Source: Homalodisca vitripennis
Taxonomy: Eukaryota > Arthropoda > Insecta > Hemiptera > Cicadellidae
Assembly: GCF_021130785.1 (NCBI RefSeq)
Contig: NW_025777606.1
Location: 31,630 to 95,629 of the forward strand
Length of the DNA stretch: 64,000 nt
Direction: 5' to 3'
Part shown: positions 33,186 to 44,349 of the stretch, piece by piece
How the letters are laid out: each line of letters opens with the position of its first letter
Numbering within the stretch: position 1 is the first letter of the stretch
Notes under the pieces: generated by a model
The model's database searches: none
What the model was told of the DNA's origin: nothing
The model's input: only the letters and a program-made list of their open reading frames with translations
Program-made: the position numbers and the translations under genes

Positions 33186-36100
33186 CTGCAAGGAGGTCCT
33201 GTTGTTTTAGCAGGCACATGTTTGGCCTATAGAAACTGGTGTATTCTTCCGCTTTACATCTTGAAAACTTTCCGCATATTTCTCTTCCAATTACAAGGTG
33301 TACTCTTCCTTTTTTGCCTTCTTTCATCTCCCACATCTTCTAATAACGTTTCAACATCAACAGAAGTCATACTCAACCTACAACTATCTAGTTATTTAGG
33401 TGAAATCAAAGAAATTTGAATTATCCTCACAACAACTCAACTAACCTCAACTCACAAAGCTAACCTGTTTCCTATGATGTTTTATTCATGATATTACAGG
33501 CAACAGAACAGATAGACATATCTCTTCAAGTAACAATAAGAATCATTTCCCTCTTAAATATTCCATGCAAGAAGTGCCTCGGTCCTGGACTGAAGCCTTT
33601 TTTTGCATGGAACATTAAAATCAAGCCTCTGTTTCACAGACAAGCATGCATTGGACTGAAGTTCTTCTTGCATGTTATTGTAAGATTATCTTCATAGACA
33701 CAGTTTTCAATGTTAACTCATTTTTTAAAAAAATGGACTGAAGCCCTTCTTGCAGAGACCGATTCATATGCTATTAAAATCAAATCAAGGTTAAAGGCGA
33801 TTTTCACCGGCATGGATAAAAAATTGTTAATGTAACAATTGTACTTCTGATTAAGGCAGTGTTTTACCTACGTTCAGCCATGAATGAAAGTCTCACTTAA
33901 TGATCCCTGCTACTTAAAATAAATTTTTTAAGTAGAATTGTTATCCTCTGTCTGGATTTACTAGAGTTACTACTAGGCGCAGTCCAACCACGAAGTTCCG
34001 GCAACAATATATTTGAAAGTAGAAGAAACGTATCGATGCATCAAACAGCGACGTTCGTTTGTACTCGTATTAGATTTGTTACAAAACAGAGATCACAGCC
34101 TCGTCCAAAACAAAATCAAACTGTTTTAAATGTATAACTGATTAAATAAAATATACTTTTTGTATACATAAATCGTCCTTGGAATAAATACACTACCCCA
34201 TTATACAAAGTTAAATACTTACAAATTCAGGTCGTGGGATTTGTCCATAGCAGATACAAGCTAATTTAGTGTCTGCCGGTTTAAGCTCACTTTTCCAAGA
34301 GCTAAGCGATTAGCTTTTTCATATATCAGAGAAATCCAGATATCCATTCTTAGACAGCTGCACGAAGCTAAGGAGTTATCAAATACACAAAATTACCAAC
34401 CAGCCTGAAATCAGCGATGATTACTTACATCTTCACCTAAACCCAGATATCTAGAAAATAAGGATCTATAAAATGATACTAAAATTACAAGAATATAATT
34501 CAGTCTAGAATTTAAATCTTACTTTTAGAACAAGTCCCTTTGGTGAATGTTACTTATTGCACCTGATATAAGTAGTATAAGGTCGTATGCATATATTTGT
34601 AGCATGTCAGGTTATATACTTTTAATACCCTGTAAAAATAAATTGAGTGTTTAGTAATAGTTTACAAAGCTTTAAGAGAATATTTTTATAATACAAATAA
34701 ACTGACCAACAAAATACATTATAAACATAAATTCATCTTGTCACGTGATACACACGATTATTTAAATGGTTTTCGCTATAAAGCCTCCCATTACATGCAC
34801 TGGCGTTAGCCGTTAGTAATTGTGATACATGAACTAGACTTTGCTTTCCAACATACAAGTGCTACTAAAAACAGGTTTTCAAAAACATTGTTATTAAATA
34901 TTGAATAAATTATAAAAGGTACTATAATACAAGTAAATGTCAAAAAGTCATCAGCCATCAACACTCATTAATCCATTTAAAGTTAGAATGTGTCAACGGC
35001 TCTTTGAATTTAAACTACAAAGCTAGCAGAATGTGAAACTGAGGATAGGAAACGTTAGTTTATTGAAACCTAAATATTGGTCCTAACTATCATGCCATGA
35101 ATAAATTTTATTTGTATTCAGTTTTATATTTTTATAGCAAGAAACTAATCTTATCAACCGTTAGTTAAACACTCGTTAGTTTCTTGAATTATGTTTAAAT
35201 ACAATGATATTCAGTATTATTCAATAATATTACGTAGTATTTAATAGAGGAACATAGTCGTATTAGTAGCAGCAGCAGTAGTAGTTAGTAGTTACTTGCA
35301 AAAGCAAGTAAGCTTTAATGTTTCTTCAATCAAAACATAGGAGTAGGTACTAATAAAACAGGGAATAAACCCGATGGATCGTATCCATTTTAATTATGTT
35401 TTTAATTAAACATAGATACGCGGAAGCTGAAGCCAGATGAAACTTGGTGGACATATGAAACTGAGCCCAAATTAATTTAAGTGCTGATGATATTCTTTAC
35501 AACTTCACTCATGTAAATAAATGTTAAAAAATACAGCTCAGTTAGATTATTAGAAAACTCACAAAAAGATTATTTAAATTGGAGTATTTAATTCCAGATT
35601 AGTAGCTAACAATATGGTTTGCTGTTATGACAATGAGTTAAATTATGCTTCAAACACACTACAAGCATGATATTAGCGTGCAGTCTATCAAACAGCAAGA
35701 AATTAAAATGATGTCATATTTTCATCATTACTTCCCTCTCCGACTTATTGATGTTTCACTCAATAATGTTACTATCACATAAAAAATAGGGAAATCGACC
35801 AATGTATTTATTATCTTTATAACGGCTTTAAGGAATAAAAAATGGAACTGAATGATCGAATAATGTATGTCGTTTAAACATTACAAGTGACCACACTTGA
35901 TATAACATACAATATGAGATATTTTAAACAATGAATTTTAAAACCAAACAAAAATCACGTTTGTATTGTAAAAAGATAAAAAAACGCATTACATCGTTCT
36001 TAACCAATATGAAATTAATTAATAACTGCGACCATACCGATTATAAATTACCTTTACAAGACATCTCTATGGATAAATTTGTGAATACAGATGTTATAAA

Positions 36101-37097
36101 CATTAACTAAATCTATTCAAAGCCCTGCAATTTGATTTGTTTTATCAAAAAAAACAACCACCTCAACTACATAAAAGAATTTTTTTACTATTTGTAAAAT
36201 CACTGTGAAAATCACAAAAATGTGTTATACAATTTATTTCGTGGTCTTTTCTTCAGTCCGGCTGTTTTCATCAGACACTTCGCAAAATAAGATACAAAAA
36301 TTATATTTATTTACGTTTTTCCATGAATTTTTAGTTCTCTTGTTCCTCAAGTTTATACAAGTAATATTTACAAATTTAACAGTCATCATAAGGTCAATTC
36401 AAGATAATATGTGCTATTGAAAAACTAAATGTCCATCTAAGTATCTTAAGCAATGAATTTATATTATATAAATGTTATTAAGGCCTCAGATTCTGCTAAA
36501 CATTTTACTTAAGTTAACTTTTGAGAAACGTAGTTGGAATCGTTAATTAGCATACCAATCGGCAAACGAGTGGTTTCAGTGACTGGCAATTCTTGACCTT
36601 ACTCTCTAATGAAACTCTACTTCTACACGTCTGCTTGATCCTGTACGAGGTAATAGTACCACAAAACGTCATATTGGCTGGTCGGGATAGACTGACATAA
36701 AGTTCTGAATTCAGGAATCTGAAAATGACTGATTAGTCACTTTAATAATCACAAGTGTGTCTTTTACTTCTATAAAAACTTATAGCTAAACGAACTAGAG
36801 CACATTTTACCAAAATTTTCAGTTTGTTGTCAATTACTGATTTGTTCATTTAATCTAGCTTTCAGTAATACAAAAATAATATTAACATGGGCATTATAAG
36901 GACAATAACTATGTTAATAACACGTAAAGAAGTTCATTACAAGCAATCGTTACAAGATTATCTCTGTTTTATCTTTGAAAATCGTATTTACGCTTGTACA
37001 GTACTAGACACACATGAGCAACAAAGGAACGTACTGTAATCTCGAGAGATAGAGTAACAGGCTAGAACTGCTACAAAGGAACAGCCCCTAAGGAATG

Positions 37098-37123
37098 TGA
37101 CCACCCCTCACTCGGAGGGGTTG
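37098..37123 (+). other. Conserved hairpin in family 2, copy B
   Basis: TGACCACCCCTC - ACTCG - GAGGGGTTG pairs as in copy A with a changed loop. See 17321-17345. Confidence 0.5.
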
Positions 37124-38369
37124 TATCCTACTACACAGCAACGCATACAGTTACATACACACACGTCCTGTGTTCACTTGTATGTATTCGAGACACTGTG
37201 TCTAAAGTAAGGAGAACGTTTTAAAAAGCAAAAACTGTATTCTATATAAATTGTATTATTGAATGTTATAAATACAAATAAGCCATATAAATTCATCTCG
37301 TCACACAAGAAACTTTGAATATATAAAGTAGAAGCGCTTGTGATGAAAACACTAGAAAAGAATTATTTAACACGCTATGATGTTAAACACAATTCTATCG
37401 TAAGTCAAGGGGATTGAGATCAGTTACGTCTGAACATATTTCGCCTAATTACAATAAGAACAGACTAAAACATAACAGGTATGAATTCAAATTTTTCCTA
37501 ATTTTTTGTTTTTGCTTCTTACTCCTACACAAAAAAAACTTTATTTTTATTAAGGACTCAAAGTATAATTAACCAGCTACAAATAACATTTCATAATCAG
37601 ATTTTTTAGAGAATTTTAAAGAATTGAAAATTAAATTGGCTTCCATTGAGTAGGATAGCTCATGACTACAAACCTTAATACATTGAATCCGTAAATAAAG
37701 TAGGTATAGAGCAAACAAAGACTAAAGTCGACCAAAAGATATATCCTTAAAAAGTTTTAATAGTTTACAATCCTCAAAAATTAGAGAGCAAGTGTAGCAG
37801 GGGCCGAAATCTGTCAGATGTAGGGTTTTTGTTATTCCCTAACAGACAGTGCAGCCTAGATTTTCATGAACATGGGGAACAATCACAAATCATAAAATCT
37901 CCAAATAGCACAGATAGTAGCCCTCTTCGTTAATACGCTTTAATTTTAGTCGAAAGAGCCTAAATAACTTAATGTCGTAATAAAATGAAATTGAATAAAT
38001 ATTGGCACATTTGGTTGAAATTACTCATAATACTACCGTGGATTGATCACATTATTAAAAATAAAAATATTTTGGACATATAAAACGTTGAAACGGGCAT
38101 CAAAGCTGGTAACTGACAGGTTTTGGCCTGAGACCCGCTGCATTATTTATATATATATATATATATACTGAATAATATATATATACAAGGGAATTACGCT
38201 CTACATAAGTGAACGGATATACGGACATCATGAGATCGACCCTCTCCCTGGTACTCAACAACTCGTAAAAATTAGTCTACTATCTATACTGAACCATAAT
38301 ATTTATATTCTTTTATATGAAGTACTTATTATCCATAACCATACTGAAGACATAACAACTTTACTAATG

Positions 38370-38640
38370 GATCTTAATGGACATTACGTAATTGAAGCTA
38401 AAAGCAATTACACTACAAACCATCATCTCTGATCTCTGATCTAATTATCCACAATCTTGACCCTTATCTCTATCCTGGTAAGACCTAGTGTGTACCTTGC
38501 CGTGTTCTCTGATAATTACTGACTGCACCTAGATGCTATCTTGCGTTCTTTACTGTAATAGTGCTCTGACAATAGGTAGGTGTTTAGAATGTTGGATTTA
38601 CTTCAGTCAAAGAAGGTTTCAGTGTCAGATTTACCGCCTA
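38370..38640 (+). repeat. Local direct duplication, unit 1 (partner 39352-39610)
   Basis: Blocks 'acgtaattg.agcta', 'cacaatcttga...ttatctctatcctg', 'gtgtaccttg', 'ttctct.ataat.ac.gactgcac..gatgctatcttgcg' and 'aggtgtttagaatgtt' recur in order about 980 bp downstream, at 39352-39610. The copies are strongly diverged. No coding content is seen. Confidence 0.6.
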
Positions 38641-39351
38641 TGGTTCTATTATAAATATACAATTACATTCATTTTCTCATAATATATGTGTGCGTAATCA
38701 CTGTGACGTAATCGGTTATTTAAGACTAAATGTTATTGTACTATACTTTAAAAACTACACCCTATAGGAAAAAAATAATTAGTTATATCAATAATGATAA
38801 TATGTAATCAGTTACTATAGGTGGATGATATTCAAAGTTGATGATAATAATTACAAACACAAGCAAATTAGTAGTGAAATAAAAAACCTGTTTTATCCCT
38901 TATTTTGTACATTACAGAAAATAGAGGAGAATGAAATCAATAAAAAAATATATATTTCATTGAATTTTATTGTTATACAACACGTTTAGAGATTGATCAA
39001 ATATTGCATTCTTTTAACTAAAATTGTTACTGCTAGACGGTGAGCTTTACTAACATAGGAATGTAGCAGACTGCTTAGGGCGTAGAATCATAATATAGTG
39101 AAAATAAACATATGTTCTAATCAGTTTTTGAAAGCCTCTAGAGACGACTTCTACAGCGATATTAAACAAGCTCTGCAATGATTACAGGGAAGGTGAGATG
39201 TACATAATTAGATCGTCTATTCTTCTTTAAACCTTGACAGGATTCATTAGAGTTTTTTTATCATCGATGCTGAATTTTGGCTTTTTGTATATAAAAAGTT
39301 TACTGTTATTTGTAGTGTACGTTTACACATAAAGCATATTACTACTTGATT

Positions 39352-39610
39352 AACTAATTCTAACACACGTTACCTAATTGGAGCTAATCACTTGGTGGTA
39401 ATTATCTCTCTTGTGTACCTGCACAATCTTGATACTGATCTCTAACCTGTTATAAGCGGTGTACCTCCAGTTCAGTTCTCTACTAATCACCGGCTACTAA
39501 TGATATCCTGTGATCATTACTGCGATAGTACTCAAGTTGTGGGAAGGTGTTTGAATGTTTGTTCTGTTTCACACTAGCAATGCTAAATAAATACTTGTCA
39601 GTTGTTATTG
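39352..39610 (+). repeat. Local direct duplication, unit 2
   Basis: Partner of 38370-38640, with the same order of blocks. The ~980-bp period suggests an old tandem duplication at the right edge of family 2 copy B. Confidence 0.6.
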
Positions 39611-39639
39611 GTTTATGATTTGGCCCTAGTTTTATTCTA

Positions 39640-40748
39640 TTTAGAATTATCAGTAGCCCTGATCCACTAATGAAATTATTTTGTGGAATTATTTAATGAC
39701 TCTGATCCACTGTTACGGTGTTCAAGATTACGTACTCAATTAATAATTAGGGCTGCATACAGAAATTATAATCTTATGGAATTGAGAAAGAATTGTGACT
39801 ACGATATTCTAAATAACAGACACGGATTCCCTATATAGGATAACTAAATGAATATACATTTTTATAGTTATGTTTGGCTGTGCGACAATAACGCTAGGAA
39901 CGGCACTGAACACAATGAAAGGATTTTTTGAACAGTTTGTAAATAATTTTCTTAATATCAATATTAATATTACTGATATTTAGGATGCCTAAGTACATAT
40001 TGACGTATACGTCTTAAACGCTATAGCTAAATACGTGTCGCGATATTTGTCCATTATAGTCTCACAATGTATTAGTTATAAAGGATATAAATACCAATAC
40101 TATAGGTTAAGTCACGGAAAAAAACTGAGCACTTGAATCCCCGTCCAGGGAGTGAGAGACTCAAGTGGCTCAGATTATAAATGTTATAACTATAATATAA
40201 TAAATATATATATACAGGCATTATTATGTATTGTAGCTTTAGCGTCAGACCTAAGAAGTAACTGAAATGGAGCCTAACAAATAACTGACGCCAAACTATG
40301 ATACATACCGCACGGCAATCTGGGGTTTATAATAATTATCATATTTATTATATTTAATGTATTTTTCTGGAAAATAGACGAATGCTTCAGTGTTTGATTC
40401 CACAAAATCAAGATTATAAGAAGAGAACCCAGTTTAGATCTCCACAAAGTAGGCTCTAACACGTTTGTCCCTGATTGCTGACGGCATTGTTTGCTAGCTC
40501 GTTACTACTCGTGCCTTCACACAACACTCACTAATTTCGGCAAACATCTAATTGTTGTTAAAATTAAATATTATTTTACAGCACAGCTTATACATGTGTA
40601 TACTTATACATCACAAAACATCACCGTACAGTAGTTATTGTATGCTATCAACAGAACACACCTACTCAACTCTAGCAACATCATAAGAACCTAAAGTTAA
40701 GTAGAGGAGGGTAGTTACACTTTTACCTAAGTATATATATACCTAACA
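39640..40748. other. Noncoding, one hairpin
   Basis: No gene seen. At 40125-40173 CTGAGCACTTGA and TCAAGTGGCTCAG pair (12 bp, one bulge) around a 24-nt loop. This could be a small structured RNA or an element end, but one copy gives no further support. Confidence 0.4.

Positions 40749-40795
<47 letters not shown>
40749..40795. repeat. (AT)n microsatellite
   Basis: Alternating AT tract of about 47 bases just outside the palindrome and the mariner relic. Confidence 0.95.
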
Positions 40796-40798
<3 letters not shown>

Positions 40799-40800
40799 TA

Positions 40801-40830
40801 ACGATCTCAGTATATATATACTGAGATCGT
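40801..40830. repeat. Perfect 30-bp palindrome
   Basis: ACGATCTCAG, then ten bases of TA repeat, then CTGAGATCGT: a perfect inverted repeat. Its right arm is part of the end of the adjacent mariner relic (CTGAGATCGTCCGGAAAG), so the left arm may be a second, inverted mariner end. Confidence 0.85.
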
Positions 40831-41335
40831 CCGGAAAGTAAGGTTCATTTCGCTGTCATTAGTCAAACAGCAAGCGAAACCGCGCAGTACGCATGCGTGC
40901 CAACTCCCAGCATGCCTTGCGAACGAAATGACGCCATTTGCAGTGAAATAATTGTAGTGTGCTGTTAACTGTGTGAGTTTAAGGTGTTCAATCGAGCAAA
41001 AATAGACAAATAAGTATAGAATACGGCCCTAATGCTATGAGTGGCAGCAAACTGTAGAAGGGGAATTGAGAGCGATCAAATATGAAAGGAAAAAATATCC
41101 ATGACCGCGAGCTGACCGGTCATTAGTGATCACGGATGATTTGGTCAATGTTGTTGATGCAAGGTTCGTGAAGTTTGACCCTCCATCGTACAGCATAGAC
41201 AGCGTTATAAAAAATGTTTAAACTAAATGGAAACATGGAAAAAATAAAAAAGATGTCAGGGGATAAAAAAAGTTTAAAAAATAATAAATAGTAATTTTTA
41301 TAAGGAATTAGCCCTTACTTTCAGTATGACCCTTG
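40819..41335 (+). mobile_element. Internally deleted mariner relic
   Basis: The left end, GAGATCGTCCGGAAAGTAAG, and the right end, whose complement reads GGTCATACTGAAAGTAAGG, are imperfect inverted repeats with the GAAAGTAAGG core seen at mariner ends. Inside, the plus strand reads RSLVITDDLVNVVDARF at about 41119-41170. This matches the 'GRP..VTDD.V..V...V' region after the N-terminal helix-turn-helix of mariner transposases. Upstream text (…TAATGCTATGAGTGGCAGCA…) is compatible with a frameshifted DNA-binding domain. The catalytic region is entirely missing. Length is about 520 bp against about 1.3 kb for a full element. Confidence 0.75.
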
Positions 41336-43142
41336 TAAATGTACTGTAATGACAGTACAAACAAACAAAGTCTATGGATAAATAGTTTTATTGTTGTAAT
41401 GTCCATCATAAGCAATTGTTATAAAATCAAATTTTTATGAATTGTATAAAGTATTATTAAAATTAATCACCTACACATGTGTTACAAGTTCAGAGGAACT
41501 ATAGTTAAGTGTCTTAGTGATAGCATTTCTGCTCTAATTTTACATCATCAACCTAATTTGGTGTATCGCATGTTTAATTATTATTGTTTCATGGTTCTCC
41601 CCGCTTTTCACGAACAATACATTGTTATAATAAATAACGGTAATCAAATAAAACACTTTTGGTCATATACTAGTAGATTACGTTGTATTTTTTGTGGTGT
41701 GTGTGTGTGTGTGACTTGATGTTTTTATTGTTTGTTGGCTCAAACTATGTTTGTATTAATTCGTTCTCTTAGTTTACATTGTTCTACTTAAGTAGATCAG
41801 CTAGTGTTCTTTTATTAAATTAACAGAGAAAATGTAAAATAGATATAGTTTTGATTGGATTTACTGATTATTGTACTGATTTTAATAACACAATAAACCT
41901 GGACGTTCGTATTACACGCATATAGGCAGAAGTTTTAAACACCACAAATTCTGCAATATCGAGTGTTTATCGCTATATCAAGCCTTTAACTAAACGTATC
42001 GTTATAGATTTTGATAGAATCGCGTATTTTGGGATAAATTAGATTTCATCATCATTTTAATTTGGATATTTAAATTAGCGAGAAGTTTGACAATTTGATA
42101 TTATATTTAAAATTCTTGCCAAAACCCTTTACTATCTGAAAATTGAGAAGGTGGGTTTCTGTAAAACATTTCCAACACACTCTTATCTGAATTTTAATAT
42201 TTTGTATCGGAGATGCTTGGTTAAGAGCTAAAGATCGTAAGATTTTCTTTTTACATATTCTATTAAATAAAAAAACATTTCCCATTTGTTTATCATAAGA
42301 AAAATTTTAAAATATACATCTGGTACCATATATGGGATAGTTTAAATCGAGGTAAACATGTTAAATATGGGTAATATATGTGATATATTGCGGTCCAAAT
42401 ATGAGAGTAATCTGAATAAATGGAATTGGCAGCATGTGTTTACGAGTTACGAAACTGAACCAAACTGGAGAAAAATATAATTTTCAAAGATAGATAACTG
42501 GATTTCCATAGATTTGATTGGAGCTGATGCCATCATGAAATATAAAATTATTAATTTGTATGACCACGTATTAATAGCCGCCTATCACAAGAATAATTTT
42601 TTTGAAGTTCGACTCGTATGTCAATAATTCCCACAACCAACATAATCATTGAGGAGTGTGGTTTCTAAATTATATATCACACTTTCTTTCGTTTCCTTCG
42701 ATTTGCAGTGGAGGAATATGTTTCTTGAGAGGTTGAAAGTAAAGGAGAATGAGTGATTTATGATTGTCTTGGTACTTCTATTTATGAGCACGAGTTTGTA
42801 CGTTTTATAACATGTTTTGTTGTGTGTTTTTTCATTCCCTATAGTTTATTTCCATGTGCATCTAATATATTAAAGTGTCTGTTTTAAATTGTTTGAACTG
42901 TTATTTAATAAATTAGCTACGCTTTAATTGATTGTTATTGTTTTAAGAAATATATATTGTAATACACGATTATTTATATGAGTACATATGTGAAGATATA
43001 TTAGATATTCATCATTGTTATTGAATAAAAATATACCATAGCAAAAGATATAGTAATAGAAACAGTTGCTTTGTAAAAATTAAAGCTAAACAATGAAATA
43101 TATATGAATTACAAACTTGATGTAAATATTACATCCCAATAA
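41336..43142. other. Noncoding, nothing recognised
   Basis: Two random ORFs of 71-80 codons (41477-41719, 42070-42285) have A+T-driven codon use and no recognisable sequence. A short (GT)n run lies at 41697-41713. Confidence 0.5.
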
Positions 43143-44349
43143 TTTTATAAAGTGCCTTTGATTGTTGTTTTGTTTTCACGTACAAGCTATTCAACAGATT
43201 GTACTGAAATTTTACATGGACATTCTTATGGTCGTTATGATGAATATATGCCCATTCTTATTTCGAAACTCCCTTCGTACTACGCCCCACTGGTCGCTAT
43301 AGGTGTGAAATATCCCATCTTGTTCTCAAAAGTTGCAAAATATTAATTGAGTGAGCCTGTAAAAAATAATAAACTGTTCTGCATAAACATTGTTTATTAT
43401 TTTTCATTTGTTACACCATTTATACACGGTAAATTTATTTATGGTTCATTTATGTATGGCAAATTTCTATAAGGCATAATAATTTTTATGCCGTTTCAGA
43501 TTCCAGTGATTAGGTAAGTACTCATCTACATTAAAAATGTCCTGAAATGATGGTCAAAATTTGACTCCGAAGACTCTCATTGAAACAGTTGGGGGAAGAA
43601 CTATGTTACATAAAAGTTCTCTAAATAGTGCTTTTAAACTATTGTACCAATCCCAGCTCTGAATATACTAAAACTTGATTTAGTTTATAAAGATACAATT
43701 GCGTAGTATCATAGTTAATGTACGTTAGATTGTACATTTTTATCAAACACTAAGTATTAGATCCAAATGACAATGTTACTAACATTTAAAAAGTGATAAA
43801 AACCCATCTTATATCACTGTTAACAGAATTACGCTTCTCTGATCTATGATATATACTTTCTTGATCGCATAACAACGAATTAATCAAGTATAGAACAGAA
43901 CATACTAAGAATGAACTAAATTATTATGGCCATAAATGTACACCTTTACGTATTTTCTCGGTAGTGGTAATAACGCAAAATCAACATAGGCGTAGTATAT
44001 ATAGTTCACAGAACCTGCATTGTTCATACACGTGCAACGCATACTAAATTTCGTGCAAATCAGTGGGTAAATGTTAGCAGACTAGATATAATAGACAATG
44101 TAGTAAAACTTTTAGTTTACATTTAAAATCTGTATATCAATTTCGATGATCGGGAAGGAGATAAAAACCAGCTATGGAACAAAAAAATACTAAGTGTGGG
44201 ATAATGACTATAAATGTACTTTTTAACACGTTTCTTGATCAAGGTAAACAAAAAATTGGCGTCGTAAATACATATTTAACTCAGACCAGAAGTGCTCTTA
44301 CACGTGCAAAACCTACGAAATTGCGTGCGAAGCCGCGGGTAACTGCTAC
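43143..44349 (+). mobile_element. Old Helitron-like element, relative of 58.8-59.6 kb
   Basis: Begins near 'aataattttataaagtgcctttgattg' and ends GCGTGCGAAGCCGCGGGTAA-CTGCTAC at 44323-44349, where the terminal CTAG has decayed. The last ~90 bases match the end of the Helitron copy at 26547-27041 ('aaccaggagtgctcatacacg.gcaaa'). An older internal terminus, 'tgttcatacacgtgcaacgcatactaaatttcgtgcaaatcagtggg', lies at 44028-44071. The first 700 bp align with 58830-59560. The 64-codon frame at 43152-43346 is not conserved as a protein. Confidence 0.6.

Larger units (their letters stand above)
31075..33345 (-). pseudogene. Decayed transposase-like gene with intron
   Basis: Conserved blocks can be read, in shifting frames, in this order: KSTPCNWKRN; a Cys-rich segment GPPCRCQRLKCFE that forms only when 33186 is spliced to 32677; SEDEAIDIFKRFHDF; RRPRKEEGSRKVDKVFKYNA; LGNKKLEVCYKAFF; VDCCCTCEELKVKLKS; EVRPEIKEIRLFADNCSGQN; EEYFPVRGHSFLPCDRDFS; and a C-terminal PKSIAYPQGTVPIKKSKIED. 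The longest open piece is 31433-31690 (85 codons). From memory, arthropod proteins with 'DNCSGQN' and 'RGHSFLPCDRDF' are labelled as a domain of unknown function (DUF7869 type) and lie in mobile elements. A role as transposase is inferred from the flanking inverted repeats. Many stops and frameshifts make it non-functional. Confidence 0.75.
30578..33769 (-). mobile_element. DNA transposon of unplaced superfamily (3.19 kb)
   Basis: Bounded by 36-bp inverted repeats at 30578-30613 and 33734-33769 with one mismatch; in plus orientation the left one begins ATATGAATCGGTC and ends CTTCAGTCCA. The inner repeat motif, GGACTGAAGCCC-TT-TTGCA, recurs subterminally at 30772-30796, 33586-33610 and 33652-33674, and inverted near 33565. 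Between the ends is a decayed minus-strand gene. The target duplication is unclear because the flanks at the edges are AT-rich: TA is possible. The pairing of inverted ends, subterminal repeats and a transposase-like gene supports a cut-and-paste element. It is now inactive. Confidence 0.8.
33990..39150 (+). repeat. Family 2 repeat, copy B (longest)
   Basis: The counterpart of copy A, extending further left: 34000-34290 matches the reverse complement of 24720-24940 in copy C ('caggtcgtgggat', 'aagctaat.tagtgtctgcc'). Internal blocks follow copy A in order up to about 39150. The extra material is about 38.1-39.0 kb, with (AT)n at 38148-38166 and one unit of a local duplication. A trinucleotide run (agc/agt)n lies at 35262-35280. 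No conserved ORF is present; the 71-codon frame at 36205-36420 is absent from copy A. Confidence 0.7.
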
